Source: Paenibacillus amylolyticus (GTDB lineage Bacteria; Bacillota; Bacilli; Paenibacillales; Paenibacillaceae). Taken from it: 64,000 nt of DNA. A program made the translations under genes and the position numbers. Shown one piece after another: positions 8,547-20,000 of the stretch; position 1 is the first letter of the stretch; each line of letters opens with the position of its first letter. The DNA lies in NCBI RefSeq assembly GCF_001570725.1, contig NZ_BCNV01000001.1, forward strand, positions 1,612,001 to 1,676,000. The letters run 5' to 3'. Under the pieces are notes generated by a model, which did not search any database, was not told where the DNA came from, and saw only the letters and a list, made by a program, of their open reading frames with translations.

Positions 8547-8571
8547 GGTGTACCAAAAAGGAGAGCAGACG

Positions 8572-11500
8572 TTGAAGAAATCAGGAAAACGTGTGAAGAA
8601 ACAAGCGGAACAGTTAACCAAAGTGGTACTGGCATTTGCGTTATTATCACCTCAAGCCTTGTTGCTTGAATGGGGTGCAGCCACGGTAATGGCTGAAACG
8701 GTTGAAACGATCGGGATTGTATCCGATACATCCAGCATGAAGGCTGTACAGTCCTCTAAGGTGAAAGTAGAGATGAACAGTGATGGTAAGTACAGAATTG
8801 TGTTACTACCGAACACAAATGTATTTTACGGTGGTGATACAGGGAATGTATCCACGATTATTGACCACAATGGATCACCTGTGAACTTCAAAACATTGCC
8901 GCTGAATTATTACCGAATTAACAATAATGTGATTGAAATGTCCCGACAAAAGGACAATGTTGAATATATTTTGCGTGTATCTATCGTTAATGCCACGTCA
9001 CAGGGCGGTTACATGAAAGTGGAACTTGAAGCCATCAACCGCAGCGGATCGGCACTGAATTTGGGTGGAACATTTTATTGGGATACGATGGTGAATGGCA
9101 ATGATGCTTCTCCGTTTGAAGTCATCGAGAATGGATGGCGCAATTATAGCGGCGGTGTTCAGGTCACGGCTTTTTATGCGAATACGTACAATGTTGTGAA
9201 TGCGGATCGCATATACATGGGCCAGTACAGCAGTCCGGATAGCGCACAACTTACAGGGGGTTCTTCACCTTCGGCATTCACGCCAGGCCAGACCGTGACG
9301 GCGAGTGATACAGCTGCACAGTTCTGGTGGAATGCCAAGGCAACAGCGAATCAGGCTTCACGCAAATTTTCGACCATTGTGGGGATTGGCCCCAAAAATG
9401 TTCCGCCTTCATTTACACTAACAGCACCCTCTTCGGGTCAGACCTACTACAAAGGTGAGCAACTTCAGATCTCCGGTACAACGCGAGACACGGATGTAGG
9501 CGACCTGTTGACCGTAAAATGGTCCATTGATGGTGGGTCCGAGAACATTCTGACCCAGATGACCGCCACGGGTTCGAATCAGTCTTTTAACACCAATTAT
9601 ACGTTGCCTGACACCCTGCCAGATGGCACGCACACATTGCAAGTATGGGTCATGGACGACAAAGGTGGGGTATCCTCGGCAGGAACCGTTAACTTCACGG
9701 TAAGGAGTTTTGTTGTGCCTGGAACGCCGACGTATACACTGGTTAACCCTAATAACTTGACGGTGAACTGGGATAAGAAGGCCAATGATGCATCCGTTAC
9801 GTATGAACTGAAGAATATGACAACCAATCAGATCGTGGATACAGGTGCTTCAAACAGTCGGCAGGTGACAGGGCTCACTCCGAATACGAGTTATTCTTTT
9901 GCTGTACGTGCCAAAAATTCAAGTGGTTCCTTCACGGGGTACTCCACTCCATCCACAAAATATACATTGGCCAATCCACCCGCTACTGCGGCAGTGACAC
10001 AATCAGGCAACTCTGTTACTGCGAGTTGGAATAATAATAGCAACCCTGCGGGCACTCAATACAAAACGGAAATACGCAGTCCAGGCGGGCAGGTCCTTGC
10101 ATCAGGAACATCAACTTCAACACGTACAGCGTTTGCCCTGACCGGACTCGCGGACGGAAAATATGAAGTATTTGTGGCGGCGCTGAATGGCGAAGGGATA
10201 CAGACCCCGTATATATCCGCTGGAGAGATGATGAAAGATACGACGGGTCCAACTGCTCCTTCCGTTACAGTCACTCCATCCACATGGACAAAGGAAGATG
10301 TTCTGGTCACGGTTGAGGAAGGGAAAGATGCATTGAGCGGAACTCAAAAGACTGAAGTGAAAGTGGGTCCTGCAGGAGAATGGCGTGAATACAGTGCTCC
10401 GTTTACCGTAAACAGTGAAGGCAACACAACTGTTATAGCACGCAGTATTGATGCATTTGGTAATACAGGACAGGAAACCGCTGTGACAGCTAGGGTAGAT
10501 CGGACGGCACCAACGCCACCTGTTATCTCGTTGAATCCGCCCGAATGGACAAAAGCGGCAGTAATTGTGACATTAACGGAGGGTATGGACGAAGCAAGTG
10601 GCATTGGTCTGACACAGTATAAGCTGGGAAGCGAGGGAGAATGGATTGACTACAGGACCCCTTTTACACTCAGTGAAGAAGGAATAACGGAGATTTATGC
10701 ACGAAGTGTAGATTGGGCGTCCAATGTCAGTGCTTCCACTTCGGTAACAGCCAGAATCGATAAGACTGGGCCTGAGCAACCAAGGATTACGTTAAGTGAA
10801 GAGCATTGGACGAATCAGGATGTAACTTTTGCAATAAACAGTGGTGAAGATGCAGGCAGCGGGCTTGCCAAGAGCCAATATCGACTTAACAAAGAAGGTC
10901 CCTGGATCGATTATACGGGCGAAGTGACAATTACCGATGAGGGAGAAACGATTGTATATGCACGCTCACTTGACCGTGTGGGCAATATAAGCATGTCCGC
11001 TCAGGCTACGGTTCGAATCGATACGACTGCTCCAACCGAGCCGGTAATTCGTTTGAGTTCTTCAGGATGGAGTAAAGAACATGTGCAATTCACGATCGCT
11101 GGTAGTGTGGATGAACGAGCGATATCCTATGAATACAGCATGAATGATGCCCCGTATATGACAGGAAATACAGGTACAGTTAGTACAAACGGCGCTACCA
11201 CCATTCGGGCGCGAGCAAGAGATGCCGTTGGTAATGTGAGCAAGGAAGTCAGTCGAATCGCCTATGTGGATCAGATCGCGCCCACAATTACATTTGCACC
11301 GAACGGACATGGCTGGACGGACACGGACATATCCACTACGATTCAGTATGCTGACGCACACTCAGGCATTCAGGAGCTGGAACGATTCTATCAAGTTACG
11401 AACAGTGCAGAATCACCGGAACATTGGCTAGAAGCTCGCTCTGACGAGCATAAAGTATCCATTGAATCGGAAGGCATCTGGTACATCCATGCCAAGACCA

Positions 11501-14500
11501 TGGACAGAGCTGGTTATACATATGAGACAACATCTTTACCTTACCAAATTCAACGCAAGCCCCAGCAACCGAGTCATGTGAAAACGACACAGATCGCTGA
11601 GACTTCAGCTGAACTTACAGTGGATTTACCAACTGGGGAAAGGTATACCGATGGATATCAGTATGAGATAACGAATAAAACAACAGGACAGTCATGGACA
11701 CTGGATTATCCTAACCACAGTATAATCGATCACTCCCTAAGCGGTGGTCAGGTCTATGAATATGAAGTTAGAATGAGAAACCATACCGGAGTAAGTGATG
11801 CAGTAAGCGCTCAAGTATTAACTACCCCAGCAGCTCCCGGAACGTTGCACGTTCGAAAAGTAGATTCACAGCCCCATTTGGCCGAAATTCAATTTGATTC
11901 AGTACGAGGAGCAGATGCTTACCGCATCATCGCAGCGACTTCGGACGGAACTACCGTGTTTGATCAGACGGTATCTGATCCGAGTAGCCTTCCCTATGTC
12001 AGCAACCTGGTTCCAGGAACCATTCATAACATTTCGGTAACGGCAATGAATGAAAGTGGAGCAGGTGGTAGCAGTAGAACCGGATTCCTCACACTGCCGG
12101 CAATACCCGGGGAATTTATAGCCGTTCAAATTCAGGAGCATGATATTTCATTAGAATGGGAGACAGTGACTTCTGCAACGTATTATGGTCTTTCACGCGA
12201 TGGAAAAGCCATATATGAAGGAGAGCAGTCGGAGTATCTGGACTCGGGTCTGGATAGCGGAACGGAGTACAGCTATACGTTAATTGCCGGAAATGAGACA
12301 GGACCAGGGCCGTTGGCAGGTTTACCTTTGCTCAAGACGTTACCTGGACAGGTATCCGGCTTACAGATATCAGATGCTTCCACAGCGAGCCTTCGTCTGA
12401 ATTGGGAAGCAGTACGAGGAGCCGATCGTTATGAGTTATGGTTGAATGGAGAGAAGTCGAGAATGGTTCCTGCCGGAACCCAAGAATGGGTCTTTGCGGG
12501 ACTTAGTTCGGGAACATCTTATCAACTGGATGTACAAGCAGTGAACGGAAGTGGACAGGGGATGCGCAGTTCGGTATCAGGAACAACGCTACCAGAGAGC
12601 CCGTCGGGACTTCACGTTGTTCAAGTAACTGAACAGGCAGGGATCTTGAGCTGGGAGCCTGTCGTTGGGGCAACGAAATATCGGGTGGTCATCGATGGAC
12701 AGAGCCATGAGATATCAGATACACAACTCGTAGTGCACCACTTGTCAAGCAGTCGTGAGTATACCTATGAAGTACAGGCAGGCAATGCTGCCGGGTACGG
12801 TGCATCCACCAGTAGTACAATTCTTACGCTACCTAGCAGGCCGGAAGGACTGAATGTCATATCGACTGGTGAGACAAGTATGGGACTTGCATGGCAAGCT
12901 GTAGATACAGCTAATCTCTATATTGTGAAAATCAATGGAACAGAAGTGGGCAGAACATCAGAACTGGCCTACACAGTTGAGGGATTGTTGCCAGGTACAG
13001 AGTACGATTTGGAAGTTCAGGCTGTGAATGCTTCTGGATCAGGTGAAACAGCTCAGCTCATCCGATTGTCCAAACCTGTGTCGCCTGCCGAAGTACTTGT
13101 TGATTCAGGAGTACATCATGCAAAAGTTTCCTGGTCTGTCGTGGAAGGTGCCGCTGAATACGTGATTGAGCAGAATGGCAAGGAGATCTATAGAGGAATG
13201 GAGAATGAAACAACGATTACAGGGCTCCAGGATGGAACGTGGCATCACTATCAACTATGGGCGATCAACAGACAGGAGACTCGTTCTGAAGCGACGGAAG
13301 TATCCCTGCTGACTTTGCCTGAGAAACCCGTTGAGATTGCGGTAGATGATGTGGCAAAAAACAGCCTGGGTCTGGATTTCAGCAACACAGGTGTTCAAGG
13401 GGCAGATCATTACGTCATTGAAAGGGATGGACGAGAAATCGCTCAGTTGGATTCGAGTGAGACCCTGTTCGTAGACAAGGATCTATCGCCAGGAACAAAA
13501 TACACTTACGTGATTCGGGCAGTTAATACGAGTGGAGCGGGGGCGCCGCTTACGTTCAGTATAATGACTCAAACGTTGCCATTGGTTGCAGAAAGTATCA
13601 CGGTGAAAGCTGGAACACATGCGGTGGATCTGGCTTGGGATGTTGTAAAAGGAGCAGCTGCATATGAAATTCGTAATCGGGTAACGGGAGAGGTGCAGAG
13701 CGTGTCTGAACCGTCTTTACATCTCAATAGCATGCTAGATGGCACAGCGTATGAATTCGAACTTGTTGCGATTAATGAAGATGGTCATCAGTCAGAGCCT
13801 ATCCAGATTCAGGTTTTAACGAAACCCATAGCGCCTCAGACGGCAGGTATAACACACATCACAGATCAGACCGCGACACTGGACCTGAATGGCAGCTCCA
13901 CACGGGGAGCAGAGCAATTCATCATTATGCGGGATGGTGTTGAAGTCGCTAAGGTTTCAGCAGATCAAGCTTCATTTGAAGATGATGGACTGACACCAGG
14001 AGAGTATTACACGTACACCATCCTAACATCCAATGCTGCGGGGGTGAATGATTCCGGTTTTGAAGTTCAATTGCGGACATTGCCTGCGACTATTATTGAA
14101 CCTTTACATGCAAGCATGATTGGGGAAAAGGAGGGATTGATCTTTTGGCCAAAGGTACAAGGCGCGGAGGGATATACCATACGTATCGGAGATCAGATCA
14201 TCACCACAATTGAAGAAGGGGATATCACAGAGATGAGGTTAGCTCATCTGACGAGTGCAACCCGATATGATCAGGTGCAGGTTATTCCTTATAATACGGC
14301 TGGTTCAGGCAGCCCAATGACTGTGACCGCTTTTTACACCTTACCTCATGTTGAATCACTGGAAATGATGACATATCCGGAGACAGATCATGCCAAACTG
14401 GAATGGGACTTTCCTTACGTAAACGAAACATTCGTTGTATTGCTGGATGGCATTGAAGTATACCGGGGCAAACAAAAAGAGTTTATTGTTGATCAACTCG

Positions 14501-16074
14501 ATGCAGGCAAGCAGTACGAGATAGAGATCTACACAGAAAATGATCAGGGAGATGCATCGGAGAAGCTGGCGCATTCTGTCCTGACCAAGCCAGCAGCCCC
14601 TGTCAAAGTAGAGTATCTTTCAGCGAAGGACCGCATTCGTCTTCTATTGGAACAGAGTCGGGTTGTAGGTGCCGATCAGTTTGTCATTGAGCGTGACGGT
14701 GTGGAGATTGCTCGTGTTCCAGTAGACGAAGTGTTCTATGATGATGAGCGACTCGAACCAGGCGTGAACTATATTTATACGGTCAAGGCCATGAATGCCT
14801 CGGGCAGTAGTGACGGTGGTTACTATCTTTCTGCTATGACCCTTCCTGGTAGCGTTACTTCTCCTCCTGTAGTAGAAGGACGTTCAATGTATGGTGCAGA
14901 TATTGTATGGGAACTGATTCCTGGTGCTGGGGGTTATCGAGTTTATCGGAATGAAGAGATTGTGGGAACGACAACGGAGACATCCATACATGTGTCTGAT
15001 TTGAACAGTGCAGAGCGTTATACTGAATTTGCAATCATTCCATTCAATGAGGCAGGGGAGGGTGAGGCACTTCAAGTACCTGAATTCGAGACACTACCTT
15101 CCGAGGAACTGACAGTAGCAGCCGTAGCGCAAGGTACGAACACGATTAAGCTAACTTGGGAACTGGAATCCATGAATGAGGTGATTGTGATCACCCATAA
15201 AGATCGTGAAATTTACCGTGGCACGCAGCGAAGTTATGTCTGGACAGGATTGAATGCTGAGCAGCAATATGAGGTGGACGTATGGACGGAGAATTCAGCG
15301 GGTGAAAGAAGTGAAAGCAAACGGGCAGCAGCCATGACTTTTCCGTATCCACCATCCGCCTGGAGCGGTGGTGGTACAGCTTCAAATCCGGCAGATCCTT
15401 TCGGTAAAAGCCGAGAGGTGAGTTCAGAACCTGAACCCTCGGAGCAAACAGATGTACCTTTGAAAAAAAATATTAAATTTATCGATATCAGCCAAACATT
15501 CAATAAAGACCAGATCACCTGGCTGGCAGAACAGAATATCATTCAAGGTGTAAGCGAAACCCACTTCGAGCCACGTCGTCCGATCACGCGTGCAGAGTTT
15601 ACCGCACTAATCGTACGATTGATGAGTGTAGACACGACGGCCAACGTGCAGCATGGCTTTCAGGATGTAAATGACGAGGATTGGTTCGCTCCTGAGATCA
15701 AGGCAGCAGTTCATCATGAGATGGTACAAGGTATGGGGAATGGAAAATTCGCTCCGCATGCGCTAGTGACACGTGAACAGGCATCCAAGATTATAGCGAA
15801 TGTTGTCCGTAAAATCAGACCGGAAAGGCTGACTTCACCAAGAGCGTTTACCGACCAGACTGATGTATCCGATTGGGCCAAAGAAGAAGTAGAAGAGCTT
15901 GCAGGCTTGTACATGATTACCGGGTATGAAGACGGTAGTTTCCGTCCCATGCAGCACTTAAGCAGATCCGAAGCTGCAGCGCTGATCTTCCGCTTAAATA
16001 AGCTGATTCAAGTCATGGATGAGAACCGTACAGATCAAGTTGAGAAAGCGTCAGCGTTCGATCGTCATATCTAG
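8572..16074 (+). CDS. Giant secreted surface protein with Ig-like/FN3 repeats and three C-terminal SLH domains
   Basis: About 2,500 residues. The start is TTG 8572 behind AAAAGGAG; an earlier in-frame codon at 8524 lies inside the terminator hairpin. A basic signal peptide (KKSGKRVKK, hydrophobic core, cut near AETVE) is followed by a beta-rich N-terminal domain (about 40-270) and an Ig/PKD-like domain (about 280-375). Two FN3 domains come next, then five copies of an approximately 85-residue unit with (T)GP..P...L....W....V......D..SG....Y.......W..Y. From about residue 1000 to 2280 there is a long array of FN3-like units ending in N.SG.G. Three SLH domains close the protein (about 2300-2480; ITRAEFTA, VTREQASK, LSRSEAAA). 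SLH domains anchor proteins to pyruvylated secondary wall polymer. No catalytic domain is visible; adhesion or scaffolding is inference. Confidence 0.88.
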   Translation: MKKSGKRVKKQAEQLTKVVLAFALLSPQALLLEWGAATVMAETVETIGIVSDTSSMKAVQSSKVKVEMNSDGKYRIVLLPNTNVFYGGDTGNVSTIIDHNGSPVNFKTLPLNYYRINNNVIEMSRQKDNVEYILRVSIVNATSQGGYMKVELEAINRSGSALNLGGTFYWDTMVNGNDASPFEVIENGWRNYSGGVQVTAFYANTYNVVNADRIYMGQYSSPDSAQLTGGSSPSAFTPGQTVTASDTAAQFWWNAKATANQASRKFSTIVGIGPKNVPPSFTLTAPSSGQTYYKGEQLQISGTTRDTDVGDLLTVKWSIDGGSENILTQMTATGSNQSFNTNYTLPDTLPDGTHTLQVWVMDDKGGVSSAGTVNFTVRSFVVPGTPTYTLVNPNNLTVNWDKKANDASVTYELKNMTTNQIVDTGASNSRQVTGLTPNTSYSFAVRAKNSSGSFTGYSTPSTKYTLANPPATAAVTQSGNSVTASWNNNSNPAGTQYKTEIRSPGGQVLASGTSTSTRTAFALTGLADGKYEVFVAALNGEGIQTPYISAGEMMKDTTGPTAPSVTVTPSTWTKEDVLVTVEEGKDALSGTQKTEVKVGPAGEWREYSAPFTVNSEGNTTVIARSIDAFGNTGQETAVTARVDRTAPTPPVISLNPPEWTKAAVIVTLTEGMDEASGIGLTQYKLGSEGEWIDYRTPFTLSEEGITEIYARSVDWASNVSASTSVTARIDKTGPEQPRITLSEEHWTNQDVTFAINSGEDAGSGLAKSQYRLNKEGPWIDYTGEVTITDEGETIVYARSLDRVGNISMSAQATVRIDTTAPTEPVIRLSSSGWSKEHVQFTIAGSVDERAISYEYSMNDAPYMTGNTGTVSTNGATTIRARARDAVGNVSKEVSRIAYVDQIAPTITFAPNGHGWTDTDISTTIQYADAHSGIQELERFYQVTNSAESPEHWLEARSDEHKVSIESEGIWYIHAKTMDRAGYTYETTSLPYQIQRKPQQPSHVKTTQIAETSAELTVDLPTGERYTDGYQYEITNKTTGQSWTLDYPNHSIIDHSLSGGQVYEYEVRMRNHTGVSDAVSAQVLTTPAAPGTLHVRKVDSQPHLAEIQFDSVRGADAYRIIAATSDGTTVFDQTVSDPSSLPYVSNLVPGTIHNISVTAMNESGAGGSSRTGFLTLPAIPGEFIAVQIQEHDISLEWETVTSATYYGLSRDGKAIYEGEQSEYLDSGLDSGTEYSYTLIAGNETGPGPLAGLPLLKTLPGQVSGLQISDASTASLRLNWEAVRGADRYELWLNGEKSRMVPAGTQEWVFAGLSSGTSYQLDVQAVNGSGQGMRSSVSGTTLPESPSGLHVVQVTEQAGILSWEPVVGATKYRVVIDGQSHEISDTQLVVHHLSSSREYTYEVQAGNAAGYGASTSSTILTLPSRPEGLNVISTGETSMGLAWQAVDTANLYIVKINGTEVGRTSELAYTVEGLLPGTEYDLEVQAVNASGSGETAQLIRLSKPVSPAEVLVDSGVHHAKVSWSVVEGAAEYVIEQNGKEIYRGMENETTITGLQDGTWHHYQLWAINRQETRSEATEVSLLTLPEKPVEIAVDDVAKNSLGLDFSNTGVQGADHYVIERDGREIAQLDSSETLFVDKDLSPGTKYTYVIRAVNTSGAGAPLTFSIMTQTLPLVAESITVKAGTHAVDLAWDVVKGAAAYEIRNRVTGEVQSVSEPSLHLNSMLDGTAYEFELVAINEDGHQSEPIQIQVLTKPIAPQTAGITHITDQTATLDLNGSSTRGAEQFIIMRDGVEVAKVSADQASFEDDGLTPGEYYTYTILTSNAAGVNDSGFEVQLRTLPATIIEPLHASMIGEKEGLIFWPKVQGAEGYTIRIGDQIITTIEEGDITEMRLAHLTSATRYDQVQVIPYNTAGSGSPMTVTAFYTLPHVESLEMMTYPETDHAKLEWDFPYVNETFVVLLDGIEVYRGKQKEFIVDQLDAGKQYEIEIYTENDQGDASEKLAHSVLTKPAAPVKVEYLSAKDRIRLLLEQSRVVGADQFVIERDGVEIARVPVDEVFYDDERLEPGVNYIYTVKAMNASGSSDGGYYLSAMTLPGSVTSPPVVEGRSMYGADIVWELIPGAGGYRVYRNEEIVGTTTETSIHVSDLNSAERYTEFAIIPFNEAGEGEALQVPEFETLPSEELTVAAVAQGTNTIKLTWELESMNEVIVITHKDREIYRGTQRSYVWTGLNAEQQYEVDVWTENSAGERSESKRAAAMTFPYPPSAWSGGGTASNPADPFGKSREVSSEPEPSEQTDVPLKKNIKFIDISQTFNKDQITWLAEQNIIQGVSETHFEPRRPITRAEFTALIVRLMSVDTTANVQHGFQDVNDEDWFAPEIKAAVHHEMVQGMGNGKFAPHALVTREQASKIIANVVRKIRPERLTSPRAFTDQTDVSDWAKEEVEELAGLYMITGYEDGSFRPMQHLSRSEAAALIFRLNKLIQVMDENRTDQVEKASAFDRHI

Positions 16075-16201
16075 ATTGAATTGAATCATACATGTGATAC
16101 TGCAAGCATCGCTAGTAACGACATTACCGCTTGATTGGTTTTTAATGCTATAATGGTTGCCAATATGATAAAAAAAGGGTAATGAACAATGGTGATGAAT
16201 A

Positions 16202-16912
16202 ATGAATAATAAATTTATCCGGATATATGAAGATATTGCAAATCGTATTCGGACCGGAGAGATTGAGGCAGGGACGCTGCTTCAATCGGAACTGGATCTA
16301 TCGGAAAGTTATCAAACGTCTCGAGAGACCATTCGCAAAGCGCTAAAAATGTTGTACGAAGAAGGTTATATTCAGAAAATTCAAGGCAAGGGCTCGATTG
16401 TACTGGACATTCGCAAGATCGATTTTCCCATCTCGGGTCTGGTTAGTTTCAAGGAATTAGCCAAAAAAATGGGGCATCGGGCTCAAACGTATGTGAAGGT
16501 TTTCGAGGAGCAAGAGGTCGATCAGGCGTTGTACAAGAAAATTAACTTTGGTCTGAATGAACAGGTCTGGGAGATCAGACGTGTGCGCAAAGTGGATGGA
16601 GAGCACGTCATTCTGGACAAAGATTACATCAGCCAGCGGCTTGTTCCTGGGCTCAGCAAAGAGATCTGTAATGATTCCATCTATCAGTACATTGAGCAAG
16701 AGCTGGGGCTTTCCATTTCGTTTGCCAAGAAAGAGATTCTGGTGGAAGAACCCACCGCTGAGGACAGGGAATTACTTGACCTTGAAGGTTTCCACAATGT
16801 GGTTGTGGTAAGGAGCCAAGTTTACCTGGAGGATGCCAGTCAATTTCAGTATACGGAGTCGAGGCATCGACCGGACAAGTTCAGATTTGTGGATTTTGCA
16901 CGCCGAAGATAA
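16202..16912 (+). CDS. treR: Trehalose-operon repressor TreR (GntR/HutC family)
   Basis: A 236-residue regulator. The N-terminal GntR winged helix (NKFIRIYEDIA..I..GEI..GTLL.SE..L...Y.TSRETIRKAL..L...GYIQKIQGKGS) is followed by a UTRA ligand domain. The match to Bacillus TreR is close end to end, including GLVSFKELA, VDGEHVILDKDY, ELGLSIS and the C-terminus QYTESRHR.DKFRFVDFARR. TreR represses treP/treA and is released by trehalose-6-phosphate. Neither target gene lies next to it here; it stands alone between the SLH gene and a GH35 locus, with a terminator after it. The ATG at 16202 gives the usual MxxNKF N-terminus. Confidence 0.88.
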   Translation: MNNKFIRIYEDIANRIRTGEIEAGTLLQSELDLSESYQTSRETIRKALKMLYEEGYIQKIQGKGSIVLDIRKIDFPISGLVSFKELAKKMGHRAQTYVKVFEEQEVDQALYKKINFGLNEQVWEIRRVRKVDGEHVILDKDYISQRLVPGLSKEICNDSIYQYIEQELGLSISFAKKEILVEEPTAEDRELLDLEGFHNVVVVRSQVYLEDASQFQYTESRHRPDKFRFVDFARRR

Positions 16913-16929
16913 GTTAATCAAGATTGATC

Positions 16930-16977
16930 AGAGAGTACCTTTCACTGCATTATTTGGGTGGATCGGTACTCTCTTTG
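16930..16977 (+). terminator. Terminator after treR
   Basis: AGAGAGTACC (16930-16939) pairs with GGTACTCTCT (16965-16974); only a short T run follows. Confidence 0.65.
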
Positions 16978-17087
16978 GTTATGCGGGAAATCCGAAGATC
17001 GTCCATCAAGAACCGCTTAATGTCAATGTTCTTCCTTCATGCTGGAGCGTATGATCACAATATATACGAGACCGAGGAGTGAGGGAA

Positions 17088-20000
17088 TTGAATCACGTGA
17101 CAGCGAAATCAAATGTCCGCATATGGGAAGAAACCAGAGATATTCCAACCTATGGTACAGGTAAACCGGACAAAAATCCGATGTTTCTTGAAAAGCGAAT
17201 CTACCAGGGCAGCTCCGGTAAGGTGTACCCGCATCCCGTGATCGACAGCATTGAAGATGAGGCCAAAATGAAGTCGTATCGACTAATTATTCTCGAAAAT
17301 GAATATGTACGTATCGAGTTGATGCCCGAACTGGGCGGACGTATCTATCGTGCGCTGGATCGGACCAACGACTACGATTTTGTATATTATAACCGGGTGA
17401 TTAAACCTGCACTTGTGGGACTGGCAGGGCCATGGATTTCCGGAGGAATTGAATTCAACTGGCCACAGCATCATCGGCCCAACACGTATGGCCCAGTCGA
17501 CTATACATTTGGCAGTAATGAAGATGGAAGCGCTACCGTCTGGGTGGGCGAGATTGACCGCATGTATGGTACCAAAATGACCGCTGGCTTCACATTACAT
17601 CCTGGCAAAGCCTATCTTGAAATCCATGCCGAGGTATATAATCGCACCAACACACCTCAAACTTTTCTATGGTGGGCCAATCCAGCTGTAGCCGTCAATG
17701 ATCATACGCAATCCGTGTTTCCACCTGATGTAACGGCTGTATTGGATCATGGTAAACGGGATGTATCCCGGTTTCCGATCGCAACCGGGACCTATTACAA
17801 GATGGACTATTCCGAAGGCGTGGATATCTCGCGATACAAAAACATACCGGTTCCAACATCCTACATGGCTTATAAATCTGATTATAATTTCGTAGGCGGC
17901 TATGACCACGGGGTTCAGGCAGGTTTGTTGCATGTGGCCAATCACCATATCTCACCCGGGAAAAAACAATGGACCTGGGGGAACGGGGAATTCGGGCAAG
18001 CCTGGGATCGGCAGTTAACGGACGAGGATGGACCATATATTGAATTAATGACCGGGATCTATACCGATAATCAGCCTGATTTTACATGGTTACAGCCTTA
18101 TGAAGCCAAATCGTTTTCGCAGTATTTTATGCCGTATAAAGGAATTGGAATGGTTAAAAATGCATCAATTGATGCAGCGGTTAACCTCGAAATGGACGAA
18201 ACGACCGGAATGGTAACCGTGATGGTATATGCGACGTCAGTTTTTGAACAAGTGACCGTTGAAGTGATAGGACCAACCTTGGTATATCTCCATGAGAGAT
18301 GTAATATCTCACCTACGGAGCTATATAAATCTTCATTCCCGTGGAGCGGACAAGATGAATGGCATCAGTTGAAGTTAAGTGTTCGAACTGCGGAAGGAAG
18401 AGTACTTGTGACCTATCAGCCTGAACGTTCTGAGATTCAGGAAGTGCCCGACCCGGCCAAACCACTCCCACTACCATCCGAGATGCGGACCAATGAACAA
18501 CTATATCTGGCGGGTCTTCATCTGGAGCAATATCGGCATGCCACGTATGAACCGGAACCTTATTATCTGGAAGGGTTGAAGCGTGATGCAACGGATATCC
18601 GTCTGAACATTGCCTACGGCACATTGCTGCTACGTAGAGGACTGTTTCAAGATGCGGAGAAGCATTTCAGACAGGCCGTTCAATCGTTGACGTGGAAAAA
18701 TACGAATCCGTATGATAGTGAAGCATTTTACCAGCTCGGTCTGAGTTTGAAACTACAGGGGAAACAGGGAGAATCCTATGCTGCTCTCTATAAAGCTGTA
18801 TGGTCCGCACAGTATCAGGATACGGGGTATTACATGCTTGCTCAGATCGATACGGGTCAACATCGGTACATCGAAGCGTTGGATCACATCGAACGTTCGC
18901 TGATTCGTAACACCAGAAACTACAAGGCTCGTCATCTGAAGGTGGCACTGCTGCGTAGATTGGGTCAAGATAAACAGGCGATCCAATATGCGCGTGAGAC
19001 ATTGGAACTGGACCCGGTTGAATTTGGAGCTGCACATGAATTAGTCCTGATTTACAGCGGGGCTACTACACCGTCAGATAGGCAAAAAGCGGAGCAAGCA
19101 CGTGAACATTTCCATCGTCTGATGCGAGGAGACGTTCATAATTATCTGAATGTAGCCGCAGATTACGCGGATTGTGGATTGTGGGAAGAAGCACTGAAGG
19201 TACTCTCCGGTGTTGAATCCGAAGTTGCACAGCCGTATCCGATGGTTGGTTATGCGCTGGCTTACTTGTATCGTAAGTTGGGGGATACGGAACAGGCCCG
19301 AGAATATCAAAAGCAGGGGAAAGCTGCTCCAACCGATTATTGTTTTCCTAACACGCTATTTGAATTTCTGGTACTTCAGGATGTATTGGCAGTGGATTCG
19401 AATGATGCGCGTGCTCACTATTACCTGGGAAATTGGCTATATGATCGTAAACGCTACGAGGAAGCGATCACTCATTGGGAAACCTCGCGCGAGGCGGATG
19501 CTTCATATCCGACTGTACATCGGAATCTGGGACTGGCTTATTATAACAAGCTGAATCGCTCCGATCTTGCACTGGCATCATTAGAGGAAGCTTTCCGGTT
19601 GGATACACAGGATGCCCGAATCTTCTACGAGTTGGATCAATTGCACAAGAAGATAGGGTATTCCTGCGAGCATCGAATCATTCACCTGGAAGATCACATG
19701 GAGTTGGTTCATCACCGTGATGATCTGTATATCGAGTGGGTGACTCTATTAAATATGCATGGTAGTCATCAGGAAGCATGGGAAGCTCTTCAGGCCCGGC
19801 GGTTTCACCCCTGGGAGGGTGGAGAAGGCAAAGTTACAGGACAATATGTTACGGCACTGACGGAACTGGCGAAGCAAAATCTTGAGAAACAACAACCTGA
19901 ACTAGCATTGGAGCTGTTGCAGAAGGCTTTGGTTTACCCGGAGAACTTAGGTGAAGGTAAACTGGAGGGAACTGCAGACAATCCATTATACTTTTATCTG

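Noticed and set aside
8524..8571. Upstream start of the SLH protein at TTG 8524
   Set aside because: It falls within the terminator hairpin; the signal peptide begins at TTG 8572 behind AAAAGGAG.
16126..16154. A promoter for treR using TATAAT at 16149
   Set aside because: The -10 box is perfect but no acceptable -35 box lies at normal spacing, so I did not list it.
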